Of a stretch of 64,000 nt of DNA, positions 1-14,235 are shown in pieces (positions within the stretch are counted from its first letter, which is position 1; every line of letters starts with the position of its first letter). The position numbers and the translations under genes are program-made. The stretch covers positions 5,311,901-5,375,900 of the forward strand of contig CM060125.1 of NCBI GenBank assembly GCA_030522415.1, in the 5' to 3' direction. The DNA is from Channallabes apus (taxonomy: Eukaryota; Chordata; Actinopteri; Siluriformes; Clariidae). The notes under the pieces are model-generated. The model was not told the DNA's origin. It worked only from the letters and a program-made list of their open reading frames with translations, and made no database searches.

Positions 1-276
1 TTCAGACTCATACATAATTAGATAACTACATGTATATACAAATTTACAAGTGTTCCTAATAAAGTTGATAGTGTACAGTGCACAATAAAAAGCTAACAGG
101 ATATAAACTCAAATGACTAGTAATTAAACTTCAGACAGCATTTTGTGATCGTGAAGACTGTTCGAACAGGTGAAAAGGTACATTTTGTTTACTGATCTGT
201 GAAATAAGGTATTTAAGCTGAAGTGCTTTGAAATGTTTGAGTATAGCAAGCACTGAAGTGTTCAGGGCACCCTTAC

Positions 277-495
277 CCGAGCAAGATTTTGACACGGACC
301 TCCTTCTTGGTTCTGGAGATGTGGTTGAGCGAGGTGATTTCAGCATCATACCAGAATCCTCTCTCTTCTGGAAGTTCTAGGTTGTAGTTGACCATCACCA
401 CTTGTCCCACCTCCAGCTGTTCGAATCGTAGCAGCGTCCGAGCTCGAGGTCTCACATCCTCTGCGTTCATTTCCACCACACCATTCTCTGGGTAA
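277..495 (-). CDS. uhrf2: uhrf2 coding exon 4
   Basis: This exon encodes residues 249-321 plus two bases of the next codon: [40 protein letters not shown] and the [14 protein letters not shown] tail of the tandem Tudor domain. Acceptor AG is at 497-496 and the donor GTAAGG begins at 276. Y250 is the third aromatic-cage residue. The remaining exons lie outside the window; positions 1-276 are intron with nothing recognisable. Confidence 0.94.
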
Positions 496-3400
496 CTGCA
501 GACATGGGATTTTCAATATTTTTACAAACACACTGGTAAAAGAAATGAGCTCTAGAATGATAGTTTGGTCAACCACAAGCTTATTGAGCAAAAATAATTC
601 TGTCAGCTCAGAAAAGATGCCAAATATAATAAAGATTTGGAGTTCCAGGTCAATACTGACATCCAGGCATTTACTGAATATCTATTTGTTTACTTCAGAT
701 TATAACCTTCCACAGTTTGAAAGTAGGCAGGCAATCTCACAACAACAGATATTGCATCTGGTCTAGTTGTTTATATACATAGTTGCCCAGTGAACAAACG
801 ATTTCAACAACCATACAAAAAATAAACCTTACTCCTCACAAGCACACACTAAGCACCCTTAGCTCCGAATTCGAGGGCACTGTTTGAACTGTTAAACGTC
901 AGCGAAGGTGATATGATAAGGGGTCTTCTTACTGCCTTTATAGCACAATTTATTTAAAGGTTTAAAGGTCCTCATACATCGTAATAAAAATGGAACAACT
1001 GGCTAATCTTTCTGAATCCCGACCTCCTGATGCATTACAATTAGCTGGGACGTGATCGGATGGACATTAGACCCGTTTTTATGAGGCACACGGATCGGTG
1101 GTCACCCTCACAATGTGCGTTCATTAGGTAGCACCCGGTAGAGAGCATGTTGCTCCTGTAATAGGGCCAAAGACAAAGAAGAAGGCAAAGACCATATCAA
1201 GAACTGTCAACGATAAGACTAGACATCTTAAAATAGAGAGTAGCATGCCACCTGATAAGTGTGTACTCAAGCAAAATCAAAGATAAAAAAAGGAGAAAAC
1301 TAAAAGAATTTTTTTTTTAATTTAGAGTTTAAACCCATGTTATCTTCCATTCAAACCTCACCACCATGGGCAAGACCAAAGTGCTGTCAAAGGAAGTCAG
1401 GGACAATATTTTAGACCTGCACAAGATCATCAGCAAGAGGCTTAATAAGAATGAGACAACTGTTATTCCCAAATGGAAGAAATACAAAATAACCATATTC
1501 AAGATTTCACCTCATGGGGTAAGGATGCTCATGACAAAAATGAGGGAGGAGTTTGTGAATGATCTCAAGGCACAATATGCTGCCATGGATTGAAATCCTG
1601 CAGTTCCTGCAAAGTCCCCTTCCTCAATATGGCGGCTGTTTCTTTACTAAAGGTACTGGCTGACTTTGCTGCATTGAGGGACCAATGTATTATAATATCT
1701 TGGATGAGAACCTCTTTCCCTTAGCCAAGACACTGAAGATGTGTCTTCCAGCATGACAGTGACCTAAAACATGCCGCCAAGGCAACAAAGGAGTGGTTCA
1801 AGAAGAAGCACATTGAGGTCATGGAGTGGTCTAGCCAGTCTCAAGATATTAATCCTATACAAAATTTATGGAGGGAGCAGAAACTTTCTGAGTTACCAAG
1901 CGACAGGCAATAAACCTTAAGGATTTAGGGAAGATCTGTAAAGAAGAACGGACCAAAATCCTTCCTGAGATGTGTGCAAACCTGGTAACCAACTACAAGA
2001 AACGTCTTTTTTACTCCTTGAAACATCTGTTTTACTCATTAAAATGCAACTCAATTCATAATCTTTGATACATGTGTTTTTTTGGGGATTTTTGGCTGAT
2101 ATTCTGTCTCTATCCGTTAAAATAAACCTATGACAAATTATAGACCCTTCAATTCATTTAAAAGCAGGCAAACTGACCAAATCTGCAGGGGATCAAATAA
2201 TTATTTTCCCCACAGTACGAAAACACTTGGAGTTTTCCGGTAATTCCAAAGTAAATTTGAAACAAATCTGAAACAACCCTTTTACATCGGTTCTTTAATG
2301 TCCCTAATACACTGTCAAAAAAAGTCACATTACAGGAGGGTTAGATTATTGGCCTGCATCAAGAAAAGAAACAATTAAGGAGATTACTGAATTACTGGAA
2401 TTGTTTTTTACGAAATGACGAACATATTATTAAAACTTGGAAGGATAGGGCTGAACTGTCAAACTTGCTAAAGAATTTTAGTTAACAAACATTTGTTGAA
2501 GTTGCATCACTGAAAATAGACAGTATAAATCATAACTATGTTTTAATAAAGAAAATAAGAGTGTTTCCACATACACGATGTGTCAACAACAACCGGATTT
2601 AGACTTAACATGGCCATAAGAAAATCACTTGTTAGTGATGCTAAATTAAAAAAAATAATGTGGTCAGGCACATGAAGCAATGTACCAATCATCCATAGTG
2701 GCCATTGTACAAGCCTCTGGAGGCGGTGTTATAATCTGGGGTTTCTTCAGATGGTCAGAGGTCTAGGCTCTGCAATGTTATATGGAAATAAAAGGTAAAA
2801 AAGTGAGCTGATGACCTTTAAAGACAGATTATTTCACTTATAATTCACTATATTATTCAAGTGGGTCAAATATTTAAATATACTCAGCTCACATGCTTTT
2901 AAACAGCTTAGAAAATTTTCCGAAAATTATGTCATGACTTTAAAACATCGAATAAGATAACTGACATATGAATGAGTCAATGCATTTTAAGGCCTACCTT
3001 CATCTTCCAAATGCCTCATGGTACTACATTCAACTGTACACTGTACAAACAATACTATGCAAATATAAACATCATGAAGCAACGCAGCCATCATACCACT
3101 CAGGAAGGAGACGCAAGTACAAATTAATCATAACATTGTGAAAACAATGGAAGAAACAGGTACAGAAGTATTTATATCTCCATAAAACAAAACTGATATC
3201 AACGTAACCTAAAAGCCTTCTGAGCAAGGAAGAAACCACTGCTCTAAAACTGGTAAAAAAACAAGGGTTTGCAGCTGCACATATAAACTAAGATTTAAAT
3301 TTTGGGGGAAATATCCTCTGGTTTGATAAAGCAAAAACTGAACTGTTTGGCCATAATGACCAACTGTCTGGGGCAAAAAAGGGTGAGGCTTGCAAGCCAA

Positions 3401-5908
3401 AGAACACTATCTCAACCGTGAAGGAAAGGGGGGGGGGGGCAGCAACATGTGCTTTGCTCCAGGAGGGATTGAGATGAGCAGCTAAATTGTTCTTAGTTTG
3501 ACGCCTGCTAACTGCAGCGTCTTTTACCTCATCAGTCACCAGTCTGCTTTACCCATAGTACAGATCGATCCTTTTGGACTGTCTGATATTTAAGAAAGGT
3601 AACATCATTCACAGTGGAGAAAGCCCTTAACTGTTTTTAAGAAAGTAATAACACACTGTGTGTTACTGCTATTTTTAATAGCTAACAGAGTGGGAGGACA
3701 TTGTGATAAAGTCGGATTGATATTACCAATACAGTAAGCTGGTTACTTCCTATAACAGCAAGAGTTTTATTCCTTTTACACCACAGCAATCTGCCAACAA
3801 TAAATTTTTTATTTATTAGAGACTAACATAAGTTATGTTCCCCTTAGTTCCACTTAATGTTAGCTTACATATACATATTGTTTATAGCAATGATAAATAG
3901 TGGTTCACGTTGTAATCTGTTAAATAATATCCTTTTCTATCTGTTTATTTTCAGTTTTTATAATATGATGAGCATCAAGACCTTGTGAATGAACCGTTAC
4001 AATACTCTGATGTATTAGAACAAGTAACAGATAAGCTACTGTCCGTAGACGCGTATCCGTACCCGAATCAGAATCTACTGTATCCACAACAGCAGTGTGG
4101 TTCAGTATAAACCACACTTTAAATATTAAACCTGACAAAATAAAACGTAAAAGAAAAATCACAACAACAACAACAAATAAAATGAAAAAAGCTTTTACAC
4201 AAAACTGTATTGTCTGATTGAGGCAGTGTAAAGTTTTCTTAGAAATTCTCTTCACTCTTTCCATCCCAGGTGGCTCGCATTTCTGACAAGCTGTTTTTCC
4301 TTTTTGCAAATGATACTACACACACACACACACACATACACACACACGCGCACTCGGTGAGGAGAAACGAGAGAGCGTGCACAGCTCAGTGGGGAAAAAC
4401 AACAAAGCACCCGACTGTGTTAAAATCCCTCTGCCACTGCCATTTTAATTTAGTGTGGGGAAAAAGAGAAGAGTTTAGAAAGAGGGAGTATTAATAATTA
4501 AGGACAATTTCCAAATTTCCAACGGTGTGCTGAGACATTAACATAAAATATGATTAACATATACTTTTGGAATATGACAGTTGAGCAAAGAGCTCTTATT
4601 TTACCCCACCTCCTTTTTTTTTGTGTTTTTTTTTTTTTTTTTTGAATGGTACAGCCTGAGGCTATTCACACTTCATGTACAGAATTTTACCTGTGGATTA
4701 GAATTTTCTGTTTTGCCAACATTTATACGTTTACATTTTTATTCGTTCGGGAAATATACATCTGATTTTTACTCTCAGGATCAGAAGGATGACCTGCTTT
4801 AAAAATCTAAACAAATCTGCTACCAAAGAATTCCCAATTTAATGGATTCTTTGTTTACATGTGAAATCACGGTGAAATTGGTTCTTTAACTAACATCTCT
4901 GCACTGGAGCTGCTGTCTGCTGCCATTTTGTACTGAGCAGAGCAAGAGAAGAAAAAAGCGCTAACGAAGGAAGAATGATGGTCAGGCAGTGTACATTATT
5001 TCGCTAGCACATATACACACACACCTACTATTCTTACTATATTTGTGACCTTGTCGTATTATCCTTGGGACCATAACTAAAGGGAAACCTTTTAGCTCTT
5101 TAACTTTTTTTAAGCACCCCAACACATACAGTACAGACATGTATGCAGTAGGTGTTACATTTTGAAAAAAAAAAAACCCTAATCACCCATCCAGTGGACT
5201 GTAATATCAGATTTTCTCGACAGGACATACGCTGTTTTTCTATTGGTTTAAATACAAACCCTGTCACTTTGATGTCCTTTTTGAATTGGACAGACATCAT
5301 CGCATTAACACTGCCTAAACACGCTGCTAGCTAGGCAGCCTAATCCCTGAAGTGCAGAAACAGGCACGTCCGATTTGCGGTTAGTGCTAAATGATTTAGG
5401 CTTTTCACGTATCAACATACGGGTGTATTTACAGTCGCAGAAGGTTTGCAGTATATAGAACTAAACGCTTTTATAGCTTTGTTGCATTTGGTTTTTTAAT
5501 TTTGTTCATAAACGTGGCGTGAAAAAGGGGAGAAAATAAGAAAGAAACGCTCGCCGCTCAAGAGAGGTCGCTCGTCTCCATAGCAACGGCGCGTTCCGGA
5601 TGAATTTGCCATGGAAGGGGGGGAAAAAAACGGAGCGAGAGAAATAAGACGAGCGTGCATTCTGCCTCTCCTTCGGCTGCAGGCAGAAATCTGAGGAAGA
5701 AGAAGGCAGTAAGGTGTTTACTTAAGACACAAATGCCACGCACACACACACACACACACACTCTAACAAACCAAACATACAAACATGACAAGCATCTACA
5801 TAAACATGTACTTAAATAGACAGTGCTCAACAAACAAAACACACACACAAAGCTATACGCATGCACAGACACACATGCATAAAAATACTTAGACAGTGAG
5901 GTTCCCAA

Positions 5909-5946
<38 letters not shown>

Positions 5947-8900
5947 CCATAGACACAAAAGCCCAGACACAGACTGCGAGCTGGACAACGTAATTAATCA
6001 GCATGTCTGAAATCTTACCAGGTTAGCTGCTGTTAGCTAAATGGCTAGTATTAGCAGTAAATATTTATGAATAGCACATTTCATGTTGGCTATTTAGCTA
6101 TGCGTGTTTACATGCTGGGGTTTCACAAAGTTAAAAGAGCAGAATGCGCCACAGAGGTATGGCAGATCGAGGGAACTGATTAATCTGTACATTGATTTAA
6201 AAGTTAAATGCACCCACTCCTCATATTTAATGTGGTAGCTGATAGCATTCCTGGCAGGATCTTCTGTCTTAGTCTGAGACGTTGAAGGCTCATCACTGTT
6301 CGAGTTCAGGGGCACGGTGCCGTTTGTGTCTGACTCCGTCTCCACCTTCCCATTAATGCGCTTGCCGTTTCGTCCTGCTCTTCCTGTAGAGGATGCGGCT
6401 GACTCGGATTTGCTTTTGCTCCCTTTGCTTGACAGAGTGGCAGTCTCGATGGTGGCTTCGAACCAGGCGCTGATGCTGACGTCCCTGCAGTCCACCAGCT
6501 CATTAATCTGAAATCACAACACTGATATAAATACTTTACATCTATAGCTTTTTACGTGAACTGTTCTTCACACATATTACACAAACTCCTATTCACCTGC
6601 TGCTCAAACACACACAAATTACACTTGTTCTATACCTGCCTCCTCCAACACACATTTTACACCTACTTTTATATACACTTTAAACCTGCTCTTTACACTC
6701 ACACACTGTACATCAGTCCCCTACTGCCTTTACAAATACTCGTTCTTTAAACATACTTCTTTAGTACTCTTTACACACGTCCTTTATTTCAACCATTTAA
6801 ATCTGTCTTTATATGTACTTAATTTACAACGGTTCTTTGCATGTGCTTTCTTTACATGTCGTTTACACATATTGTTTTTCTTTCTTTCTTTAAATACCCC
6901 CTTTATAACGTTTTTTTAAACCTACAGTACACTTACACTAGCTATTTACACATACGCCCTTAACGACTGCTCTATGCATCTATGCCCTTTACACTTGCTG
7001 CCTACCCTACATCAATTACTGCTGCCCTTTAAACCTGCTCTACTTATACCCTTCACATCTGCCCCCTCCCCTATACTTTTAGATTAGGTGAGATTAGATT
7101 CAACTTTATTGGCACGGAACATGTATGGTAAAAGGCAAAGAAATACAGTTAGCATCTAGCCCAAGTCCATTTATCACAGTGCAAAATAATTTGCACATGT
7201 AAACAGGGCACAGAGAAGGATTTATATACAATGAGTACAAATGATCACAGATTACACCTTTACACCTACACCGTTCAGACCGTTCAGATCTATTCTTGTT
7301 CACCAGCTCTTCACACTTAAGCTGATCACAAGTGCCCCCTGCCCTACACTGCGGTGACACCCACCTTTTACAACTTCACAGTTTGTACATACTCTTCTAT
7401 ACACCCTTTAAAATTACACTTTACACATATCCTTTATACTTTTATACGGATACCCGCTCTTTACACCTACACTCTCTACACCCACTTTTCACATGTATAC
7501 TCTATACACCCTCTCTTTACACGTATACTCTATACACCTACATCCTTTCCACCCACTCTTTACACGTATACTCTATACACCCGCTCTTTACACCTACACT
7601 CTTTACACCCGCTCTTTACACCTACACTCTTTACACCCGCTCTTTACACCTACACTCTATACACCCGCTCTTTACACCTACACTCTATACACCCGCTCTT
7701 TACACGTATATTCTATACACCCGTTCTTTACACCTACACCCTTTACACCCGCTCTTTACACATATACTCTATACACCCGCTCTTTACACGTATACCCTTT
7801 ACACCCGCTCTTTACACCTACACCCTTTACACGTATACTCTATACACCCGCTCTTTACACCTACACTCTTTACACCCGCTCTTTACACCTACATTCTATA
7901 CACCCGCTCTTTACACCTACACTCTATACACCCGCTCTTTACACCTACACTCTATACACCCGCTCTTTACACGTATATTCTATACACCCGTTCTTTACAC
8001 CTACACCCTTTACACCCGCTCTTTACACATATACTCTATACACCCGCTCTTTACACGTATACCCTTTACACCCGCTCTTTACACCTACACCCTTTACACG
8101 TATACTCTATACACCCGCTCTTTACACCTACACTCTTTACACCCGCTCTTTACACCTACATTCTATACACCCGCTCTTTACACCTATACTCTATACACCC
8201 GCTCTTTACACCTACACTCTTTACACCCGCTCTTTACACGTATACTCTATACACCCGCTCTTTACACGTATATTCTATACACCCGTTCTTTACACCTACA
8301 CCCTTTACACCCGCTCTTTACACCTACAGTCTATACACCCGCTCTTTACACCTACAACCTTTACACCTGCTCTTTACACCCTTTACACCCGTTCTTTACA
8401 CCCTTTACACCCGCTCTTTACACGTATACTCTATACACCTGCTCTGTACACGCATACTCTATACACCCGCTCTTTACACCTACACTCTTTACACGTATAC
8501 TCTATACACCCGCTCTTTACACCTACACCCTTTACACGTATACTCTATACACCCGCTCTTTACACCTACACCCTTTACACGTATACTCTATACACCCGCT
8601 CTTTACACCTACACCCTTTACACGTATACTCTATACACCCATTCTTTACACCTACACCCTTTACACCCGCTCTTTACACCTACACTCTATACACCCGCTC
8701 TTTACACCTACACCCTTTACACGTATACTCTATACACCCATTCTTTACACCTACACCCTTTACACCCGTTCTTTACACCTACACTCTATACACCCGCTCT
8801 TTACACCTACACTCTATACACCCGCTCTTTACACCTACACTCTATACACCCGCTCTTTACACCTACACCCTTTACATGTATACTCTATACACCCGCTCTT

Positions 8901-11900
8901 TACACGTATACCCTTTACACCCGCTCTTTACACCTACACCCTTTACACGTATACTCTATACACCCGCTCTTTACACCTACAACCTTTACACCTGCTCTTT
9001 ACACCCTTTACACCCGCTCTGTACACGCATACTCTATACACCTGCTCTTTACACCTACACCCTTTACACCCGCTCTTTACACCTACACCCTTTACACGTA
9101 TACTCTATACACCCGCTCTTTACACGTATACCCTTTACACCCGCTCTTTACACCTACACCCTTTACACGTATACTCTATACACCCGCTCTTTACACCTAC
9201 ACCCTTTACACCCGCTCTTTACACGTATACTCGATACAGATACTCTTTACACGTATACTTTACACCCGCTCTTTACACCTACACCGCTTTTTACACCTAC
9301 TGTACACCCGCTTTTTACACATATACTCTATACACCTTTACACCCGCTCTTTACACATATACTCTATACACCTGCTCTTTACACTTACACCTTTTACACC
9401 CGCTCGTTACACATATACTCTCTACACCTGCTCTTTACACCCTTACACTCCTTACTCTATACACCCCCTCTTTACACGTATACTCTATACACCCGCTCTT
9501 TACACTTACACCCTTTACACCCGTATACTCTATACACCCACTCTACACGTATACTCTATACACCTGTTCTTTACACCTACATACTTTACACCCGCTCTTT
9601 ACCTCCACCCTTTACACCTACACCCTTTACACGTTTACTCTATACACCCGCTATTTACACCTACACACTTTACACCCACTCTTTACACCTACACTCTTTA
9701 CACCCGCTCTTTACACGTATACTCTATACACCCACTCTTTACACCTACACTCTTTACACGTATACTCTATACACCTGCACTGTACACCTACACCCTTTAC
9801 ACATAGCCTATACTCTATACACCTGCTCTGTACACCTACATCCTTTATACGTATACTCTATACATCTGCTCTTTACACCTACACCCTTTACACCCGCTCT
9901 TTACACATATACTCTATACACCCGCTCTTTACACGTATACCCTTTACACCCGCTCTTTACACCTACACCCTTTACACGTATACTCTATACACCCGCTCTT
10001 TACACCTACACTCTTTACACCCGCTCTTTACACCTACATTCTATACACCCGCTCTTTACACCTATACTCTATACACCCGCTCTTTACACCTACACTCTTT
10101 ACACCCGCTCTTTACACGTATACTCTATACACCCGCTCTTTACACGTATATTCTATACACCCGTTCTTTACACGTATATTCTATACACCCGCTCTTTACA
10201 CCTACACCCTTTACACCCGCTCTTTACACCTACAGTCTATACACCCGCTCTTTACACCTACAACCTTTACACCTGCTCTTTACACCCTTTACACCCGTTC
10301 TTTACACCCTTTACACCCGCTCTTTACACGTATACTCTATACACCTGCTCTGTACACGCATACTCTATACACCCGCTCTTTACACCTACACCCTTTACAC
10401 GTATACTCTATACACCCGCTCTTTACACCTACACCCTTTACACGTATACTCTATACACCCATTCTTTACACCTACACCCTTTACACCTGCTCTTTACACC
10501 CTTTACACCCGTTCTTTACACCCTTTACACCCGCTCTTTACACGTATACTCTATACACCTGCTCTGTACACGCATACTCTATACACCCGCTCTTTACACC
10601 TACACTCTTTACACGTATACTCTATACACCCGCTCTTTACACCTACACCCTTTACACGTATACTCTATACACCCGCTCTTTACACCTACACCCTTTACAC
10701 GTATACTCTATACACCCATTCTTTACACCTACACCCTTTACACCCGCTCTTTACACCTACACTCTATACACCCGCTCTTTACACCTACACCCTTTACATG
10801 TATACTCTATACACCCGCTCTTTACACGTATACCCTTTACACCCGCTCTTTACACCTACACCCTTTACACGTATACTCTATACACCCGCTCTTTACACCT
10901 ACACCCTTTACACGTATACTCTATACACCCATTCTTTACACCTACACCCTTTACACCCGCTCTTTACACCTACACTCTATACACCCGCTCTTTACACCTA
11001 CACCCTTTACACGTATACTCTATACACCCGCTCTTTACACCTACACCCTTTACACGTATACTCTATACACCCATTCTTTACACCTACACCCTTTACACCC
11101 GTTCTTTACACCTACACTCTATACACCCGCTCTTTACACCTACACTCTATACACCCGCTCTTTACACCTACACCCTTTACATGTATACTCTATACACCCG
11201 CTCTTTACACGTATACCCTTTACACCCGCTCTTTACACCTACACCCTTTACACGTATACTCTATACACCCGCTCTTTACACCTACAACCTTTACACCTGC
11301 TCTTTACACCCTTTACACCCGCTCTGTACACGCATACTCTATACACCTGCTCTTTACACCTACACCCTTTACACCCGCTCTTTACACCTACACCCTTTAC
11401 ACGTATACTCTATACACCCGCTCTTTACACGTATACCCTTTACACCCGCTCTTTACACCTACACCCTTTACACGTATACTCTATACACCCGCTCTTTACA
11501 CCTACACCCTTTACACCCGCTCTTTACACGTATACTCGATACAGATACTCTTTACACGTATACTTTACACCCGCTCTTTACACCTACACCGCTTTTTACA
11601 CCTACTGTGTACACCCGCTTTTTACACATATACTCTATACACCTTTACACCCGCTCTTTACACATATACTCTATACACCTGCTCTTTACACTTACACCTT
11701 TTACACCCGCTCGTTACACATATACTCTCTACACCTGCTCCTTACACCCTTACACTCCTTACTCTATACACCCCCTCTTTACACGTATACTCTATACACC
11801 CGCTCTTTACACTTACATCCTTTACACCCGTATACTCTATACACCCACTCTACACGTATACTCTATACACCTGTTCTTTACACCTACATACTTTACACCC

Positions 11901-13700
11901 GCTCTTTACCTCCACCCTTTACACCTACACCCTTTACACGTTTACTCTATACATCTGCTCTTTACACCTACACACTTTACACCCACTCTTTACACCTACA
12001 CTCTTTACACCCGCTCTTTACACGTATACTCTATACACCCACTCTTTACACCTACACTCTTTACACGTATACTCTATACACCTGCTCTGTACACCTACAC
12101 CCTTTACACATAGCCTATACTCTATACACCTGCTCTGTACACCTACATCCTTTATACGTATACTCTATACATCTGCTCTTTACACCTACACACTTTACAC
12201 CCACTCTTTACACGTATACTCTATACACCCACACCCTTTACACCTGCTCTTTGTCTCTCTATGTCTATCTGTGCTCTTTACATGAACACCCTTTTATACC
12301 TACTTTATACACCTACTCATCCCAACTACAACACTTAAAGTTGCAGTTTACGTTTTACACTTTACACATGCATCCTCTACACCCACCCTTTACATATAAA
12401 CATTTTACACCTTCTCTTTACACTTGCTTCTCAATCCCGCCCTTTTACACTTTTACCCTTTATTGTATATCCTCGATTCACACATACACTCTTTACACTT
12501 ATAATTTCCTTCTGATCCATTTGGACCTGCTGATTACACTTACACCCTTTACACCTGGCTCTTTACACCTACAGCCTTCAAACCTGTTCTGACCTTATAA
12601 ACTCCAAGCCCAGGATCGATGAGGTCGGCAGCGGAGGATGTTGAAGGCTGACTTTCCGATGCTGATCCACTGTTGTTGCTGACCGTTGCTGGGGAAGCTG
12701 TGGTTGCGGTGGGTACTGTGGTCGCTGTGGGTGTGGTAGAGCTACTGCTGGGAGGAGTTAAGCTACCAGCCATGACTTCTTCATTGCTAGGTGTGGGGCT
12801 TGGGCTGTCGGCTGGATCGGTGTGAGAGCGAATAAGAAGCTGAACGATGTCGTTTAGGCCAACGTTGTAATCAAACAGCGTCTGGCCATCCTCCATCTGT
12901 AAATCATAGGGAGAGAGAAAGACAGAAAGTGAGTGAGAGGAACAGGAAATTCAAGAGGGAAAGAGAGAGTAAGGTAGAGAGAATCGTTGTGCCAGTCAGT
13001 AAAAATTTAATGAATAAGAAATTAATTAACAAGTCAATTAAAATTTTTTAAACAAAGAAAGGACAAAGAAGGAACACGAGAGGAGTTAAAGAATAGGAAA
13101 AGAGAAATTAAAAGGTGAAAAAAGAGGGAAGATGAAAGCAAATACACAGTGTAAATGAAGGAATGAAGGAAGAAAGGAAGGGAGGAGACATAAAAATCAG
13201 GTAGTAAAAAGAAATAGGAAAAGAGGGAGGAATGTAATGGTGAAGATAAAAGAACCATAGGAAAAGAAGGAAGAAGGAGAGAGACAACTGAAAATAGTAA
13301 AATAAAAGAGGGTAGAAAAAAAAAGGACTGACATAAATACATCCAAAAAAAAGAAGGAAAGAAGCAAAAAAAAGGAAAGTAGAAAATGGTAAAGCAAGAA
13401 AAGAAAATACAAGAAAAGTAAAATACAGACGAATAGAAAGAAAAAATTAAGAAATAGCAAAAAAGACAAGAGAAAATTTTAAGAATTTAGAATTTCTCAA
13501 TCAGCAAGTTTAATTATTAGTTATTATATAAACCACTGTATGCGTTTAGTTTTGAGTGTGTATGGATGGATGCGTTTGCGTATGATCTATTAAATCCGCA
13601 AAATCACGGCGATGACAGCAAACGGCTACTACATATATAAATAAATATTCGCATATAAACATATTTGAATAGTAACAAAAAGGGCAACTGGTTGCTATGG

Positions 13701-13749
<49 letters not shown>

Positions 13750-14197
13750 CCCTCCCACCTCACCTTCAGCCCGAGCTCACGCACAAACACACACACAGTG
13801 AGCAAAATGGCGGCTTCTTCTTCGCTCTGTTTGAGTGAGCGGGAAAAGCAGCGCACATGCCGCCATGTTGATGGCCGCGAAAGGAACACACACGTGCACC
13901 CACGTGCACAAACACACACACACACACACACACAAACTATTACTATTGGGTTTTACTTCAGTCATGGGGTGACAGTAAAATAAAAAAAAATAAAAAACTT
14001 ACAAAAAAGACTTCTAGCGTACATAACGGCAACAATCACACACTACCATCACATTTTCCATTGATAATGTGCACGTTTGTGTGTGTGAGCTCGCGCACAC
14101 GTTCCTGTTGCGAAACTGTGAGCATGGCGAAGTGTGTGTTTTCCTGCTCTCTCTCTCTGGGACGATTATGAAGAAGAAGACAACGCCATTTTCCCTG

Positions 14198-14235
<38 letters not shown>

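Noticed and set aside
5558..6004. Cys/Val-rich minus-strand protein
   Set aside because: Its Cys-Val runs are translations of CA microsatellites. The same applies to frames at 13546-13965, 14014-14357 and 16393-16857.
7380..12590. CRISPR array
   Set aside because: The repeats are contiguous with no unique spacers, and the setting is a vertebrate intron.
7380..12590. Pumilio-type UGUANAUA sites in the transcribed G-rich strand
   Set aside because: The units give UGUAAAGA or UGUAUAGA, which miss the required terminal UA.
7332..12592. Very long plus-strand reading frames (824 to 1,699 codons) rich in Tyr-Thr, Leu-His and Arg-Ser repeats
   Set aside because: All three plus frames are open over the same minisatellite because its unit rarely forms stops and 28 is not a multiple of 3, so frames rotate. 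They are antisense to uhrf2 and inside its intron; there is no domain or credible start context.
13034..13469. Minus-strand membrane-like proteins rich in Leu/Phe/Ser
   Set aside because: They come from the polypurine/polypyrimidine tract and have no recognisable family.
13798..13983. Small plus-strand gene starting MSKMAASSS in the CpG-rich block
   Set aside because: It runs into a CA repeat (His-Thr), has no splice or domain support, and the ATGGCGGC is better explained as a YY1-like motif.
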